This document shows positions 8,566 to 17,962 of a stretch of DNA of 64,000 nucleotides, one piece after another. The notes under the pieces were generated by a model. The model made no database searches. It saw only the letters and a list, made by a program, of their open reading frames with translations, and had not been told where the DNA came from. Within the stretch, counting starts at the first letter, position 1. Each line of letters opens with the position of its first letter. This stretch comes from an uncultured Prevotella sp. (GTDB taxonomy: Bacteria; Bacteroidota; Bacteroidia; Bacteroidales; Bacteroidaceae), in the NCBI GenBank assembly GCA_902800365.1, contig CADCEF010000002.1:111549-175548 (forward strand), written 5' to 3'. The position numbers and the translations under genes were made by a program.

Positions 8566-11013
8566 ATGAAAAAGCAATTACTAACAATGCTATTGGCAGT
8601 ACCACTTTCGATGTTGGCACAACCACGACAAGAGATGACACTGAGCGAAAACTGGAGCTTTTCGCACGACAAGAAAGAATGGCAATCAGTAAGCGTACCT
8701 CACGATAGGGCTATCGCCGGTCCTTTCAACAAGAAATGGGATTTGCAGAAAGTTGCCATCGTACAGAACGGTGAGACAGAGGCTACAGAGAAAAGCGGTC
8801 GTTCAGGCGCCCTCCCCTGGATTGGCAAGGGCCACTATCGCCGAACCATCAACATCCCCCGGAAGTGGATGCATGCCGAACTGGTGTTCGATGGAGCGAT
8901 GGCAGAGCCTACGGTATATCTTAATGGAGAGAAAGCAGGTTACTGGGCCTATGGATATAACGCTTTCAAGGTTGACATCACGCCATACATGAAGGTGGGC
9001 GACAATCTGCTGGAGGTCGACTTACAGAATATGGAAGAGAGCAGCAGATGGTATCCTGGCGCAGGCATCTATCGTCCTGTAAAGCTGATACTTACAGGCA
9101 ATAGTTATATCAACACTTGGAACACATTCTTCCGCACTACAGAACTCAAGGATAGCGAAGCGATACTTGATGTTACCGTAGCAGCCTGTGATGTCGACGA
9201 GCAGAATAGTTTCGATATTGAGATAGCCGATGCCCAAGGTCATATTGTTGCCAAGCAGACAGGAGTAAGACTTACCTATACAGGCGAAAGCAACATCCGA
9301 CTAACAGTTAGCAAGCCTATGGTCTGGACGCCAGAAACACCTTATTTATATCATGCAAAAATAAAGCTCTACTCGTTAGGCGATCTGGTTGATGAGGTAA
9401 CACAGAAGATAGGCATCCGCACGGTAACATGCTCTAAGGACGGAGGATTCCAGCTGAATGGTGTCACCCGCAAGCTAAAAGGCGTATGCCTGCATCACGA
9501 CCTTGGTCCACTTGGTGCAGCCATCAATAAGGCAGCGCTTATCCGACAGATTAAGATGATGAAGGAGATGGGTTGCGATGCCATACGTACATCGCACAAC
9601 ATGCCGAGTCAGATGCAGATGGATATATGCGACTCGCTGGGTATGATGGTGATGGCCGAAAGCTTCGACATGTGGAAATATCCTAAATGCAAAAACGGAT
9701 ATGCCCGTTTCTTCGACGATTGGGCCGACAAGGACATTACCAACCTTGTGCTTGCCAACCGCAATCATCCAAGCATTGTGATGTGGAGCATTGGCAACGA
9801 GATTCCAGAGCAGGGCTCAGCCGAAGGCCGCCTCATCTCTATACACCTGCAGGGTCTCTGCAATAGTCTCGACCCTACCCGTCCGGTTACTCAGGGAATG
9901 GATCGTGCCGAAGAGGCTTTAAGCAGCGGATTCGCTCAGGCGATGAACGTACCAGGATTCAACTATCGTGTACACAAGTACCAGAAGAATATCGAGCAGC
10001 TGCCTCAAGGATTCTTGTTGGGCTCTGAAACAGCATCTACAGTCAGTTCGCGCGGTGTTTATAAGTTCCCAGTAGAGGTTACCGACAATTCGCAATATGC
10101 ATCGTGGGCACCAACCTACGATCCAAAGGCGATAGAAAAAGCCGACGGACAATGTTCAAGTTACGATGTAGAGTACTGTTCATGGAGCAATCTGCCCGAC
10201 GACGACTGGGTATGGCAAGACGACAAACCCTGGGTTATCGGCGAATTTGTGTGGACCGGTTACGACTATCTGGGCGAGCCTACCCCTTACGATGAGTACT
10301 GGCCTGCGCGTAGCAGCTACTTCGGCATCTGCGATCTGGCCGGTCTGCCCAAAGATCGCTACTATCTGTATCGCTCTAAGTGGAACAAAGAGCAGCACAC
10401 CATCCACCTGCTGCCTCACTGGAGTTTCGGGAAGGACCGGATAGGAAAGGTAACCCCCGTATACTGCTATACCGATTACCCAACTGCCGAACTGTTTGTA
10501 AACGGCAAGAGTCAGGGCAAGATTACCAAGAATCGCGAAAGCCGTTTAGACCGCTATCGCCTGCGCTGGAACAATGTAACATATCAGCCTGGCCAGGTTA
10601 AGGTGGTAGTTTACGATGCCCAAGGCCATAAGGCTGGCGAAAAGACTGTTACCACAGCCGGAAAGCCATCAGCCCTGAAACTGGATGTCTGGACTCAGAA
10701 CGACAAGCAGACCTTGAATGCCACAGGCGATGATATGGCGTTCATCACCGTCTCGCTTACCGATGCCAAAGGCAATCTTATCCCAGAGGCCAGCGACCAA
10801 TTATCATTCGAGGTTACAGGAGCCGGAAGTTTCGAGGCAGTATGCAATGGCGACGCTACAAGTCTGGAATCATTCAAACAGCCCACCATGAAACTGTTCA
10901 ACGGCCAGTTGGTAGTCATCGTTCGTGGCGCCAGGCAGTCTGGTATTGCCACGCTGAAAGTTACAGATAAGAACCGAAAAATCAGCAAGAGCCTGCAGAT
11001 ACGTGTAGAATAA
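8566..11013 (+). CDS. Secreted glycoside hydrolase family 2 enzyme (beta-galactosidase-like)
   Basis: An 815-residue enzyme with a signal peptide (residues 1-18, ending LAQP). Domain order: N-terminal jelly-roll sugar-binding domain (about 20-175), Ig-like domain (180-285), TIM barrel (about 290-600), then DUF4982-type and Ig-like C-terminal domains (about 610-815). The acid/base glutamate is E412 in MWSIGNE and the nucleophile is E560 in GEFVWTGYDYLGEP, so both catalytic residues are present. GH2 members include beta-galactosidases, beta-mannosidases and beta-glucuronidases; exact specificity cannot be read here. Probably periplasmic or surface-exposed, cutting terminal sugars from glycans. 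It stands alone; its 3' end overlaps the convergent cbiB by 32 bp. Confidence 0.88.
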   Translation: MKKQLLTMLLAVPLSMLAQPRQEMTLSENWSFSHDKKEWQSVSVPHDRAIAGPFNKKWDLQKVAIVQNGETEATEKSGRSGALPWIGKGHYRRTINIPRKWMHAELVFDGAMAEPTVYLNGEKAGYWAYGYNAFKVDITPYMKVGDNLLEVDLQNMEESSRWYPGAGIYRPVKLILTGNSYINTWNTFFRTTELKDSEAILDVTVAACDVDEQNSFDIEIADAQGHIVAKQTGVRLTYTGESNIRLTVSKPMVWTPETPYLYHAKIKLYSLGDLVDEVTQKIGIRTVTCSKDGGFQLNGVTRKLKGVCLHHDLGPLGAAINKAALIRQIKMMKEMGCDAIRTSHNMPSQMQMDICDSLGMMVMAESFDMWKYPKCKNGYARFFDDWADKDITNLVLANRNHPSIVMWSIGNEIPEQGSAEGRLISIHLQGLCNSLDPTRPVTQGMDRAEEALSSGFAQAMNVPGFNYRVHKYQKNIEQLPQGFLLGSETASTVSSRGVYKFPVEVTDNSQYASWAPTYDPKAIEKADGQCSSYDVEYCSWSNLPDDDWVWQDDKPWVIGEFVWTGYDYLGEPTPYDEYWPARSSYFGICDLAGLPKDRYYLYRSKWNKEQHTIHLLPHWSFGKDRIGKVTPVYCYTDYPTAELFVNGKSQGKITKNRESRLDRYRLRWNNVTYQPGQVKVVVYDAQGHKAGEKTVTTAGKPSALKLDVWTQNDKQTLNATGDDMAFITVSLTDAKGNLIPEASDQLSFEVTGAGSFEAVCNGDATSLESFKQPTMKLFNGQLVVIVRGARQSGIATLKVTDKNRKISKSLQIRVE

Positions 11014-11929
11014 TCAGGCTTTCAATAAGCACGATTATAACCATAATGACTTCAGCTGTTCGATTCACTCGGACAGCTGTTTTCATATCCTTTGTAGTAA
11101 GTTCGCGATCATTATCACCAATATATGGTTTTTCAAACATCTCGCCAAAATATATATGCGGACCGCCAAACCTGCAGTCAAGAATACTTGCTAAAGCAGC
11201 CTCTGGGTAGCCACTATTGGGCGAAGCGTGATTTCGTCCGTATTTGCGGATAAAGGTGAAATGGTGAAAAGGTGAAGAGGTGAAAATTATCATCAGCAAC
11301 GCTGTTAAGCGGGCGGGGATGTAATTTGCCACATCATCAATATGAGCTGCCCAACAGCCAAACTGCAGATAACGCTCGGTATGATAGCCTATCATCGAGT
11401 CGAGTGTGTTCACCATCTTATAGGCCAGCATACCTGGAGTGCCAAGAACAGCCAACCAGAACAGAGGGGCTATCACACCATCGCTCAGATTCTCGGCAAG
11501 TGTTTCGAGGGCTGCCGTACGAACCTCTTGGGCTGATAGCTCGGAGGTATCACGACCTACGATACGCGCCACTTGTGCCCTACCCTCGTCTAAAGAACGA
11601 TCGAGCGCCAGAAACACCTGTCGCACTTCACGAATCAGCGTGGTTCCTGCCAAACAGTAAAACACCACAATGGCATCAAACAACATGAAACATGAAACAT
11701 GAAACATTGAACATGATTTACGAATAGCCCAAGTGGCACAAAATACCAATGCAATCAGTCCAACAGCCAGAAGTGCACCTTTCATTTTCCGATGCTGGCC
11801 TTTATTCAGGCGTTTCTCGCCAAAGGCTATCAGCCGTCCAAACCATACTACAGGATGAGGCAACCTCACTGGGTCGCCAAAAACAACATCGAGTATCCAA
11901 CCTATTAATAATGCTATCGGATTAATCAT
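10982..11929 (-). CDS. cbiB: Adenosylcobinamide-phosphate synthase (CbiB/CobD)
   Basis: A 315-residue integral membrane protein that joins (R)-1-amino-2-propanol phosphate to adenosylcobyric acid. Seen: the opening LLIGWILDVVFGDPVRLPHPVVWFG, LAENLSDGVIAPLFWL, and NHASPNSGYPEAALA, all typical of the family. It is the last gene of the riboswitch-controlled minus-strand operon and overlaps the cbiP stop by 8 nt. Two low-complexity repeat tracts lie in frame inside it: 8-nt units at 11255-11286 (FTSSPFHHFTF) and 7-nt units at 11682-11716 (SCSMFHVSCFM). Both sit in loops or variable segments, and the conserved motifs around them are intact. The 3' end overlaps the GH2 gene. Confidence 0.9.
   Translation of the reverse strand: MINPIALLIGWILDVVFGDPVRLPHPVVWFGRLIAFGEKRLNKGQHRKMKGALLAVGLIALVFCATWAIRKSCSMFHVSCFMLFDAIVVFYCLAGTTLIREVRQVFLALDRSLDEGRAQVARIVGRDTSELSAQEVRTAALETLAENLSDGVIAPLFWLAVLGTPGMLAYKMVNTLDSMIGYHTERYLQFGCWAAHIDDVANYIPARLTALLMIIFTSSPFHHFTFIRKYGRNHASPNSGYPEAALASILDCRFGGPHIYFGEMFEKPYIGDNDRELTTKDMKTAVRVNRTAEVIMVIIVLIESLIILHVSAGSC
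11255..11286. repeat. 8-nt imperfect tandem repeat inside cbiB
   Basis: Four units GGTGAAAT, GGTGAAAA, GGTGAAGA, GGTGAAAA in a row. On the coding strand they give a Phe/His/Ser/Pro-rich stretch just before the SPNSGYPEA motif. Confidence 0.85.
11682..11716. repeat. 7-nt imperfect tandem repeat inside cbiB
   Basis: Three exact ACATGAA units followed by ACATTGA and ACATGA. In the coding frame they add Cys/Phe/Met residues next to a membrane segment. Confidence 0.85.
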
Positions 11930-13346
11930 GACTTAATATCTCATAAATGCGCGGTATATCTACATACTGCCGGACGTGGGCTGCCAACTTGTTGTACTGC
12001 TCATCTTTGAAGGTGTCGGCATCCATCGCCATAGCGGACTGCTTGGTGCCCAACAAATAATCGATAACTGACTGATTGTCGAGGAAACCATGAATATAGG
12101 TGCCAATGCAATGATCGGTTTGCATGATTGCCTCTTCGGTATCACTTACACCTTGATGAATCTCGTAACCTTGACATGACTGACCATTAAACTGGAAGCT
12201 GACCTGGCGGGTGGTCTTCTCTGCGCTCATCGTTGTGTGAATGGGCAGTAGGCCAAGACCTGGCAGGCTGGCAATCGAACCTTCGACACCATCAGGGTCA
12301 TCAACCGAAATACCCAGCATCTGATAACCACCACAAATACCTATCACCATCTTGCCGTCGCGATGGGCTCGCACAATGGCCTGTGCACATCCGTTACGGC
12401 GCAGCTCCATCAGGTCGTCGAGGGTTGATTTGGTACCAGGCACGATGATGATATCGGCTTGTTCCAAATCAGAGATATTGTTGGTATAAAAAAGATTTAC
12501 ACGAGGGTGGCGTTCTAAGGTACCGAAATCGGTATAATTAGAAATATGCCGCAGAAGCACTACTGCCACGTTAACCTTGCCTGCTAATAGCTGCCGACGT
12601 TTATGCTCCAGGGCCACCGAATCCTCCTCGTCGATATAGATATCCTTATAGTATGGCACCACGCCTAACACAGGTACACCGCATAAATCCTCAAGCATGC
12701 GGCGCCCCTCATCGAAAAGGCGCATATCGCCTCGAAACTTATTGATGATAATGCCCTTAATAAGTTTTCTATCCTCCGCAGTCTGCAGTGCGATGCTGCC
12801 ATATACTGAGGCGAACACACCACCTCTGTCGATGTCGCCCACTAAGATTACATCGGCATGGGCATGGCGCGCCATCGGAAGATTTACCAAATCGGTATCA
12901 CGCAGATTCAATTCTGAGATGCTCCCAGCCCCCTCCATCACAATAGGATTGAAACGAGAAGCCAAGCGATCGAAGGCTTGACAGACTTCCATACGATAAT
13001 CGATATCGGAAACGTCACGACGCCAATAGTCGTAAGCATGCTGATTACCCACCGGCTTGCCATGGAGCACCACTTGTGATGTATGGTCGGAACTGGGTTT
13101 AAGCAGCAGCGGATTCATATCTGTTTCACAAGGGATGCCAGCCGCCTCGGCCTGTACGGCCTGCGCACGGCCTATCTCGAAGCCGTCGGGGGTGGCGTAT
13201 GAGTTGAGTGCCATATTCTGCGCTTTGAATGGTGCAGGCGCATAGCCATCCTGACGGAAGATACGACAGAAGGCTGAAGCCAAGATACTCTTGCCCACAT
13301 CGCTGCCTGTGCCAACAAACATCAGAGGGTGTAACTTCTTACTCAT
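11922..13346 (-). CDS. cbiP: Adenosylcobyric acid synthase (CbiP/CobQ)
   Basis: A 474-residue glutamine-dependent amidase that amidates carboxyl groups b, d, e and g of adenosylcobyrinic acid a,c-diamide. N-terminal ATP-binding domain: FVGTGSDVGKSILASAFCRI; substrate-binding region QNMALNSYATPDG; linker PGTKSTLDDL; class I glutaminase domain with the cysteine in CGGYQMLG and the histidine in YIHGFLDN. Length is normal. It overlaps cbiH-cbiC by 4 nt and cbiB by 8 nt, so the three genes are translationally coupled. Confidence 0.94.
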   Translation of the reverse strand: MSKKLHPLMFVGTGSDVGKSILASAFCRIFRQDGYAPAPFKAQNMALNSYATPDGFEIGRAQAVQAEAAGIPCETDMNPLLLKPSSDHTSQVVLHGKPVGNQHAYDYWRRDVSDIDYRMEVCQAFDRLASRFNPIVMEGAGSISELNLRDTDLVNLPMARHAHADVILVGDIDRGGVFASVYGSIALQTAEDRKLIKGIIINKFRGDMRLFDEGRRMLEDLCGVPVLGVVPYYKDIYIDEEDSVALEHKRRQLLAGKVNVAVVLLRHISNYTDFGTLERHPRVNLFYTNNISDLEQADIIIVPGTKSTLDDLMELRRNGCAQAIVRAHRDGKMVIGICGGYQMLGISVDDPDGVEGSIASLPGLGLLPIHTTMSAEKTTRQVSFQFNGQSCQGYEIHQGVSDTEEAIMQTDHCIGTYIHGFLDNQSVIDYLLGTKQSAMAMDADTFKDEQYNKLAAHVRQYVDIPRIYEILSHD

Positions 13347-14743
13347 AGGTCGCGACCGGGTTTTAGTTGGGCTGCATCATCAAAGCATAAGATGGCATTA
13401 CAAAGTGTAGCAGCCAGATTAGAGCCACCTTTACGTCCCTCGACAATGATTTTGGGAATAGCACGGAAGGGTTTTACCATATGTTTTGATTCGCATACAT
13501 GAACAAAACCAACTGGTGCAGCGATAATTCCTGCAGGAAGTGCCTTCCCCTTACGTATCAGTTCACAAAGTTCCATAAGGGCTGTAGGCGCATTGCCAAA
13601 GGCAAACAGGGCATCAGGATGTTCCTCTACAGCCAAACGGATACCAGCCTGTGTGCGGGTGATACCCTGTTGCTCTGCCATCTCAGCCACGCGTGGATCG
13701 GACAGATAACACTTTGCCTCAACACCCAAACGCTGTAAGGCTCCTTTGCGGATGCCACTGGTAACCATCGTTACATCGCTGATAATAGTCTTCAAGCGTC
13801 CACTATTTACTTGATTATAAAGGGTTTCTACAGCGCCTTCGTCAGTGTATAGAATATTCTCCATATCAAAGTCGGCTGTAGTATGGATAGCATGCAGCAG
13901 TGCCCACTTGTGGTCGAGAGGATAGTCCTGACGTTTCAGTTCCTTCAAAATTGTACGGAACGATTCTATCATGATATGCTGCCCTACTTTTTCACCTTCT
14001 GACGCCTCCTTACGGTAATAACCGCGTGGTGTGATAAGCTTGCCATCAGAGATATACGACTGGGAATTACCAATAATGATGACGGTGAACATATCTACAT
14101 CCTCAGGGTCGAAAGCGCTGAGGGTAGTGAGTTTTACCACCTCATCATCGCGACCAGCCTGACGAACATAGCCTACAGGAGTATCTGGAGAACGATGCTG
14201 CAAGAATATCTCCTGCAGACGGTAGAGTTGCCAATAGCGCCCATGCGATTTGGGATTATAGACTGCTGTAACAAAATCGCCAACAGCAGCCGCTACAATA
14301 CGACGTTCTATCACCTCCCAAGGTGTCATCAAGTCGCTCATAGAGATGATACACATATCGTGACCAATAGGAGCACCCAACAACGAGGCTGCCTTCTGGA
14401 ATGCAGATATGCCTGGCAGCGACGCAATCTCGATATCGGAACCACGTTCACGACGCATCTCGTAGATCAGAGGAGTCATACCGTAGATGCCTGCATCGCC
14501 CGACGAGATGACTACCACCGTCTTACCTTGTTCAGCCAATTCGAAAGCCTGTTCGGCACGCTGGCGTTCTTTCTTCATGCCGGTGTCGATACACTCACAA
14601 CCAGCCTTAACATAAGGCATGATAAACTGGAAGTAATACTGATAGCCTACTATCACATCGGCCTCACGTACTGCTTCGAGTACTGCTGGTGTGATATCCT
14701 GCTGCGAACCAGGACCAATGCCTGCTACGATAATCTTTCCCAT
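13343..14743 (-). CDS. CbiH-CbiC fusion: cobalt-precorrin-3 C17-methyltransferase / precorrin-8 methylmutase
   Basis: A 466-residue bifunctional protein. Residues 1-245 are a SAM-dependent tetrapyrrole methylase of the CbiH/CobJ type: VAGIGPGSQQDITPAV, SSGDAGIYGM, SLPGISAFQKAASLLGAPIGHD. This half contracts the ring and methylates C17. Residues about 265-466 are CbiC/CobH, moving the methyl group from C11 to C12 in cobalt-precorrin-8: ISDVTMVTSGIRK, PTALMELCELI and GFVHVCESK. Fusing these two steps avoids release of unstable intermediates; that benefit is inference. It sits 7 nt after a TonB receptor gene and overlaps cbiP by 4 nt. Confidence 0.92.
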   Translation of the reverse strand: MGKIIVAGIGPGSQQDITPAVLEAVREADVIVGYQYYFQFIMPYVKAGCECIDTGMKKERQRAEQAFELAEQGKTVVVISSGDAGIYGMTPLIYEMRRERGSDIEIASLPGISAFQKAASLLGAPIGHDMCIISMSDLMTPWEVIERRIVAAAVGDFVTAVYNPKSHGRYWQLYRLQEIFLQHRSPDTPVGYVRQAGRDDEVVKLTTLSAFDPEDVDMFTVIIIGNSQSYISDGKLITPRGYYRKEASEGEKVGQHIMIESFRTILKELKRQDYPLDHKWALLHAIHTTADFDMENILYTDEGAVETLYNQVNSGRLKTIISDVTMVTSGIRKGALQRLGVEAKCYLSDPRVAEMAEQQGITRTQAGIRLAVEEHPDALFAFGNAPTALMELCELIRKGKALPAGIIAAPVGFVHVCESKHMVKPFRAIPKIIVEGRKGGSNLAATLCNAILCFDDAAQLKPGRDL

Positions 14744-14750
14744 ATCCTTT

Positions 14751-16814
14751 TTAGTTTTTGAATTTCACTTTCAGTCCTACTACCAGCATGCGGCCTGGTG
14801 TGTAAAGCGCATATTTGCGAGTAGAAGAGTCGATACGACGGTCGACTTTGTCGAAGATATTATCAACACCGATGCTGGGCTCCAGAAAGGCCCACTTGGC
14901 TACATCAAATGAGTGAGTGGTATGCAGATTCCACAAGCCGAAACCTGGAGCATTTTCATAAGAGCCAGTATAATAGGTCTCAGACTGCATACGACCATTG
15001 AGATTTACAGTGAGAGCATATTTACCCCAGGCATGATGGTAGTTGGCAGCCACGGTGGCTGCATGGCGGATACTACGCTCCAGCGATGTCCACTCCTCGC
15101 CGCTACAAGTGCGGGCATAGGTATAGACATAGTTGGCAGAAAGGTTGAAGCCACTAAAGAGATTGGCTGAGACATTCAACTGCACTCCTTTAATATCACC
15201 TTTATCACTATTCTGATACAGGGCATAGCTCACCATCTTGTCGGCCTGATCTTGAGTCATCTCAGGAAACTCTGCCATGAGCATCTTTCTGCTGGTATCA
15301 TCCACATCCACATTCTGTTTTACTACCATATCGTTGATACGGTTGAGATAGCCCGTCACACTTACGGCCAAAGCCTGTGTGCGATATTCGGCATTCAGCG
15401 AGAAGTAGTTGCTCTTCTCGGGCTTCAGGTCCTGATTGCCGAAGCTAATCTGGGCTTTGCCACGATTCACAGAGAAATAGTGGTAGTAGAGTTCGTCGAG
15501 TCCTGGCGCACGGAAACCGGCTGAGTAGGTGGCACGGAATCTGAAATTAGCAGGTGCATACATCAGCGTGACCTTGGGTGTGAGGTGCTGATTAAACGTT
15601 TCATGCTGTGTCAGTCGCAATCCGAGTGTAGCAGTCAGATTATTCAGCAGTTTCATCTCGTGCTGAGCATATGCTGCCAGCGAATACACATGGCGGTCGA
15701 TATTACCACTGGTGGCTGTGAGATAGTCCTTGCGCCAATCGGCACCGAAGATGGTGGTAGAGTGAGCTGTAAGGCCCAGAATGGCTTTCAGTTGCCCCTC
15801 CATCATACACTGTTTCTTCGACTGCACGTAGTCGCCTATGGCATTGGTCTTGGTGGCTACATCATACTCTTTGCCGTAGCGGAAACGATCTACCACGAAA
15901 TCGGCCTGAATCGAGTTCTTCGCAGTAAACTTATAGATACCGCCCACATTCCATCGCAGTCCTTTATAGCGCATCTCGTAATCGGTACCGCCAGTAATAT
16001 CGCTGCGCGTTTCAGGGCGGTCGGTTATTTTATATGAATAGTCTATACCCGCATTCAGCGCCAAGTGCTTATTGGGGGTATAAGTAAATTTCTGTCCGAT
16101 GATATTGGAGCGATAGCCTGTATACAGCGGGGCTATCGATGCTTGAGTCTCAGTGTCGGAGCCTTTCACATATTCCAAATCGTTGTTGCGATAGCTGTCG
16201 GCCCTATCGTGTAAAAACGAGGTATACGAGCCGAAGCCGTTTTTATAAATATCAAGCCCAACCGACTCGGTGAGCACCCCATGTCCTGACACACGTGTAT
16301 CGCTGGTGATACTCAGCATATCCTGCGTAGGCTGATCGGTGATGATATTGATGACACCAGCAATGGCATCGCTACCATAGAGTGACGAGGCTGCTCCATC
16401 GAGTACCTCAATACGTTTTACACGCGACATGTTGATACGATTCAGATCAACATTATTTGAGATGTCGCCTGATAGTTTCTGACCGTTTATCAGTATCAGA
16501 ATATATTTATTTCCAAGTCCGTTTAGTCGCAAAAAAGTTCCCATTGAACTGGGAGCCATCGATGCCTGAGGCATCATACGGGTGAGTGCTGCATCGAAGG
16601 TACTAATGCCTTGCTCGCGCAGCTCCTGATTGGAGAGCACTCTTACTGGTGTGGCTGTAGATTTGAGGCGTTGGTGATGACCAGAGCCTGTAACAACCAC
16701 TGGATTCAGGTTATAAGAACGACGGACGGCAGATGAGTCCGTCTTATGAATTTGTGAAAAAGCGGTACTCCCCGAAAGGAGTACCACCATGAGAGAAACA
16801 AACTTATTTTTCAT
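14751..16814 (-). CDS. TonB-dependent outer-membrane receptor, probable corrinoid or tetrapyrrole transporter (BtuB-like)
   Basis: A 687-residue outer-membrane receptor with signal peptide (about 1-20). The plug domain contains PVVVTGSGHHQR, RLNGLGNKYILILINGQKL and IEVLDGAASSLYGSDAIAGVINIIT. The rest is a 22-strand beta-barrel ending in aromatic LVVGLKVKFKN, typical for BAM-dependent insertion. The substrate is inferred from context: the operon is under a cobalamin riboswitch and carries corrinoid genes on both sides. It is one of two receptors in this operon, separated by the CbiK-like lipoprotein gene. No frame damage was seen. Confidence 0.88.
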   Translation of the reverse strand: MKNKFVSLMVVLLSGSTAFSQIHKTDSSAVRRSYNLNPVVVTGSGHHQRLKSTATPVRVLSNQELREQGISTFDAALTRMMPQASMAPSSMGTFLRLNGLGNKYILILINGQKLSGDISNNVDLNRINMSRVKRIEVLDGAASSLYGSDAIAGVINIITDQPTQDMLSITSDTRVSGHGVLTESVGLDIYKNGFGSYTSFLHDRADSYRNNDLEYVKGSDTETQASIAPLYTGYRSNIIGQKFTYTPNKHLALNAGIDYSYKITDRPETRSDITGGTDYEMRYKGLRWNVGGIYKFTAKNSIQADFVVDRFRYGKEYDVATKTNAIGDYVQSKKQCMMEGQLKAILGLTAHSTTIFGADWRKDYLTATSGNIDRHVYSLAAYAQHEMKLLNNLTATLGLRLTQHETFNQHLTPKVTLMYAPANFRFRATYSAGFRAPGLDELYYHYFSVNRGKAQISFGNQDLKPEKSNYFSLNAEYRTQALAVSVTGYLNRINDMVVKQNVDVDDTSRKMLMAEFPEMTQDQADKMVSYALYQNSDKGDIKGVQLNVSANLFSGFNLSANYVYTYARTCSGEEWTSLERSIRHAATVAANYHHAWGKYALTVNLNGRMQSETYYTGSYENAPGFGLWNLHTTHSFDVAKWAFLEPSIGVDNIFDKVDRRIDSSTRKYALYTPGRMLVVGLKVKFKN

Positions 16815-16835
16815 TAAACGTATAAAAACTATTTA

Positions 16836-17962
16836 TTACTCCTCAGGAGCTGTAGTTGGTGTTGACAGTGCCTCGTCAGTACCAAGCTTGGCAATGGCCT
16901 GACGGGTGTGGTTCATCCAGAGTTTACGTACTGCGCTACGCTCAGCCAGACCTGGGATATACTCCTCGCCGCTCTTATACTTCTTCCAGCAAGCCTCGGT
17001 AAAGTTGGTCTCGTAAGCAGCAGTCTCGATGCCAGCAGCGTTGAAGAGTGAGTACCAGCTCTCGTCGTCCTCGTCGTCGGCCATATCGTTGTGAGCGTGG
17101 TCGCCGGCGATTGACATCAGCACAAAGAGCTGAGCCTTCTTGGACTGGTTGGGCTCACCGTAGTTTTGTCTATATCCCATATCACCAACCTCAAAATCGT
17201 ATATACCTCCGCCAATGTGTGCCAAAACGTCCTCGGCATAGGTCTCGTCCATATCAACAGTACCTACATAGTAGTTAGGATTGATGGCACGCAGATAGTC
17301 CTCCAACTGCAGGTAACGAATGTTGCCACCATAGTAGTCGTAACCCTCAGGATTACCGTGACCCATAAAGGCAACGATGCCCTGAGCCACAGCTGCCTTC
17401 ACGTCAGCCTCGTTGTTCAGAGTGGTAGCCAATGTCTTGGTGTCGCTCTCCTCAGCCATCAGAGGAGTACCTACTACTACCTGGCGATCGAGACTCTTCA
17501 TATAAGCATCGGTGAAGTCGCCATTACGGTTGTTCATAAAGTCCTTCACATAGCTGTCGCGTACACGGCGATACTCCTCGCCAGGGATTACCTGCAAAGA
17601 CTGAACTACAACCTGCTTGTAACCAGCCAGACCGATAGCGGTGAGCCAGTGCTCTGGGTCGTAATAGTCCTTTGGATCTACATTCTCACCAGCACGGGCA
17701 TTGTTGATACAGATTTGTAGTCGTCTACCACCTTATCAAAGGTGTCGTAAGCCTGCTCCCAGGTAGAACCGAAAGCTACCAGAAGGATTACCTTATTGCT
17801 TTTCTTCTGAGAATTTACAGTCTGGTTCACAGCCTGCTGATACCTGTCGTAATTCGACTGTGTAGACTTGTTGTCATCATCGTCGCTGCTGCTACATGCT
17901 GTAAATACAGCACTGGAAACAAATGCCAGCATAGCCAGCATCAAAAACTTAATCTGTTTCAT
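16836..17962 (-). pseudogene. CbiK-like exported chelatase lipoprotein, reading frame broken
   Basis: Two frames together encode a CbiK-family (sirohydrochlorin cobaltochelatase) protein. The N-terminal frame (from 17962) has a lipoprotein signal with FTAC, then KVILLVAFGSTWEQAYDTFDKVVDDYK, and stops at 17678. The rest reads in another frame from about 17714: ICINNARAGENVDPKDYYDPEHW, VVVQSLQVIPGEEY, FMGHGNPEG, and IAGDHAHNDMADDEDDESW, which include both metal-binding histidine regions. Between DYK and ICIN the family normally has about a dozen residues including a (F)TS motif, so this is an internal deletion with frame change (about 3k+1 nt), not a single-base slip. The lipoprotein signal sets it apart from cytosolic CbiK and recalls Porphyromonas IhtB. 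An assembly error is possible. Confidence 0.8.

Noticed and set aside
16836-17962. Two independent genes (small lipoprotein and downstream chelatase)
   Set aside because: The two frames are consecutive parts of one CbiK-type fold, and the region between 17714 and 17597 is coding in the second frame without a start codon; one broken gene explains it better.
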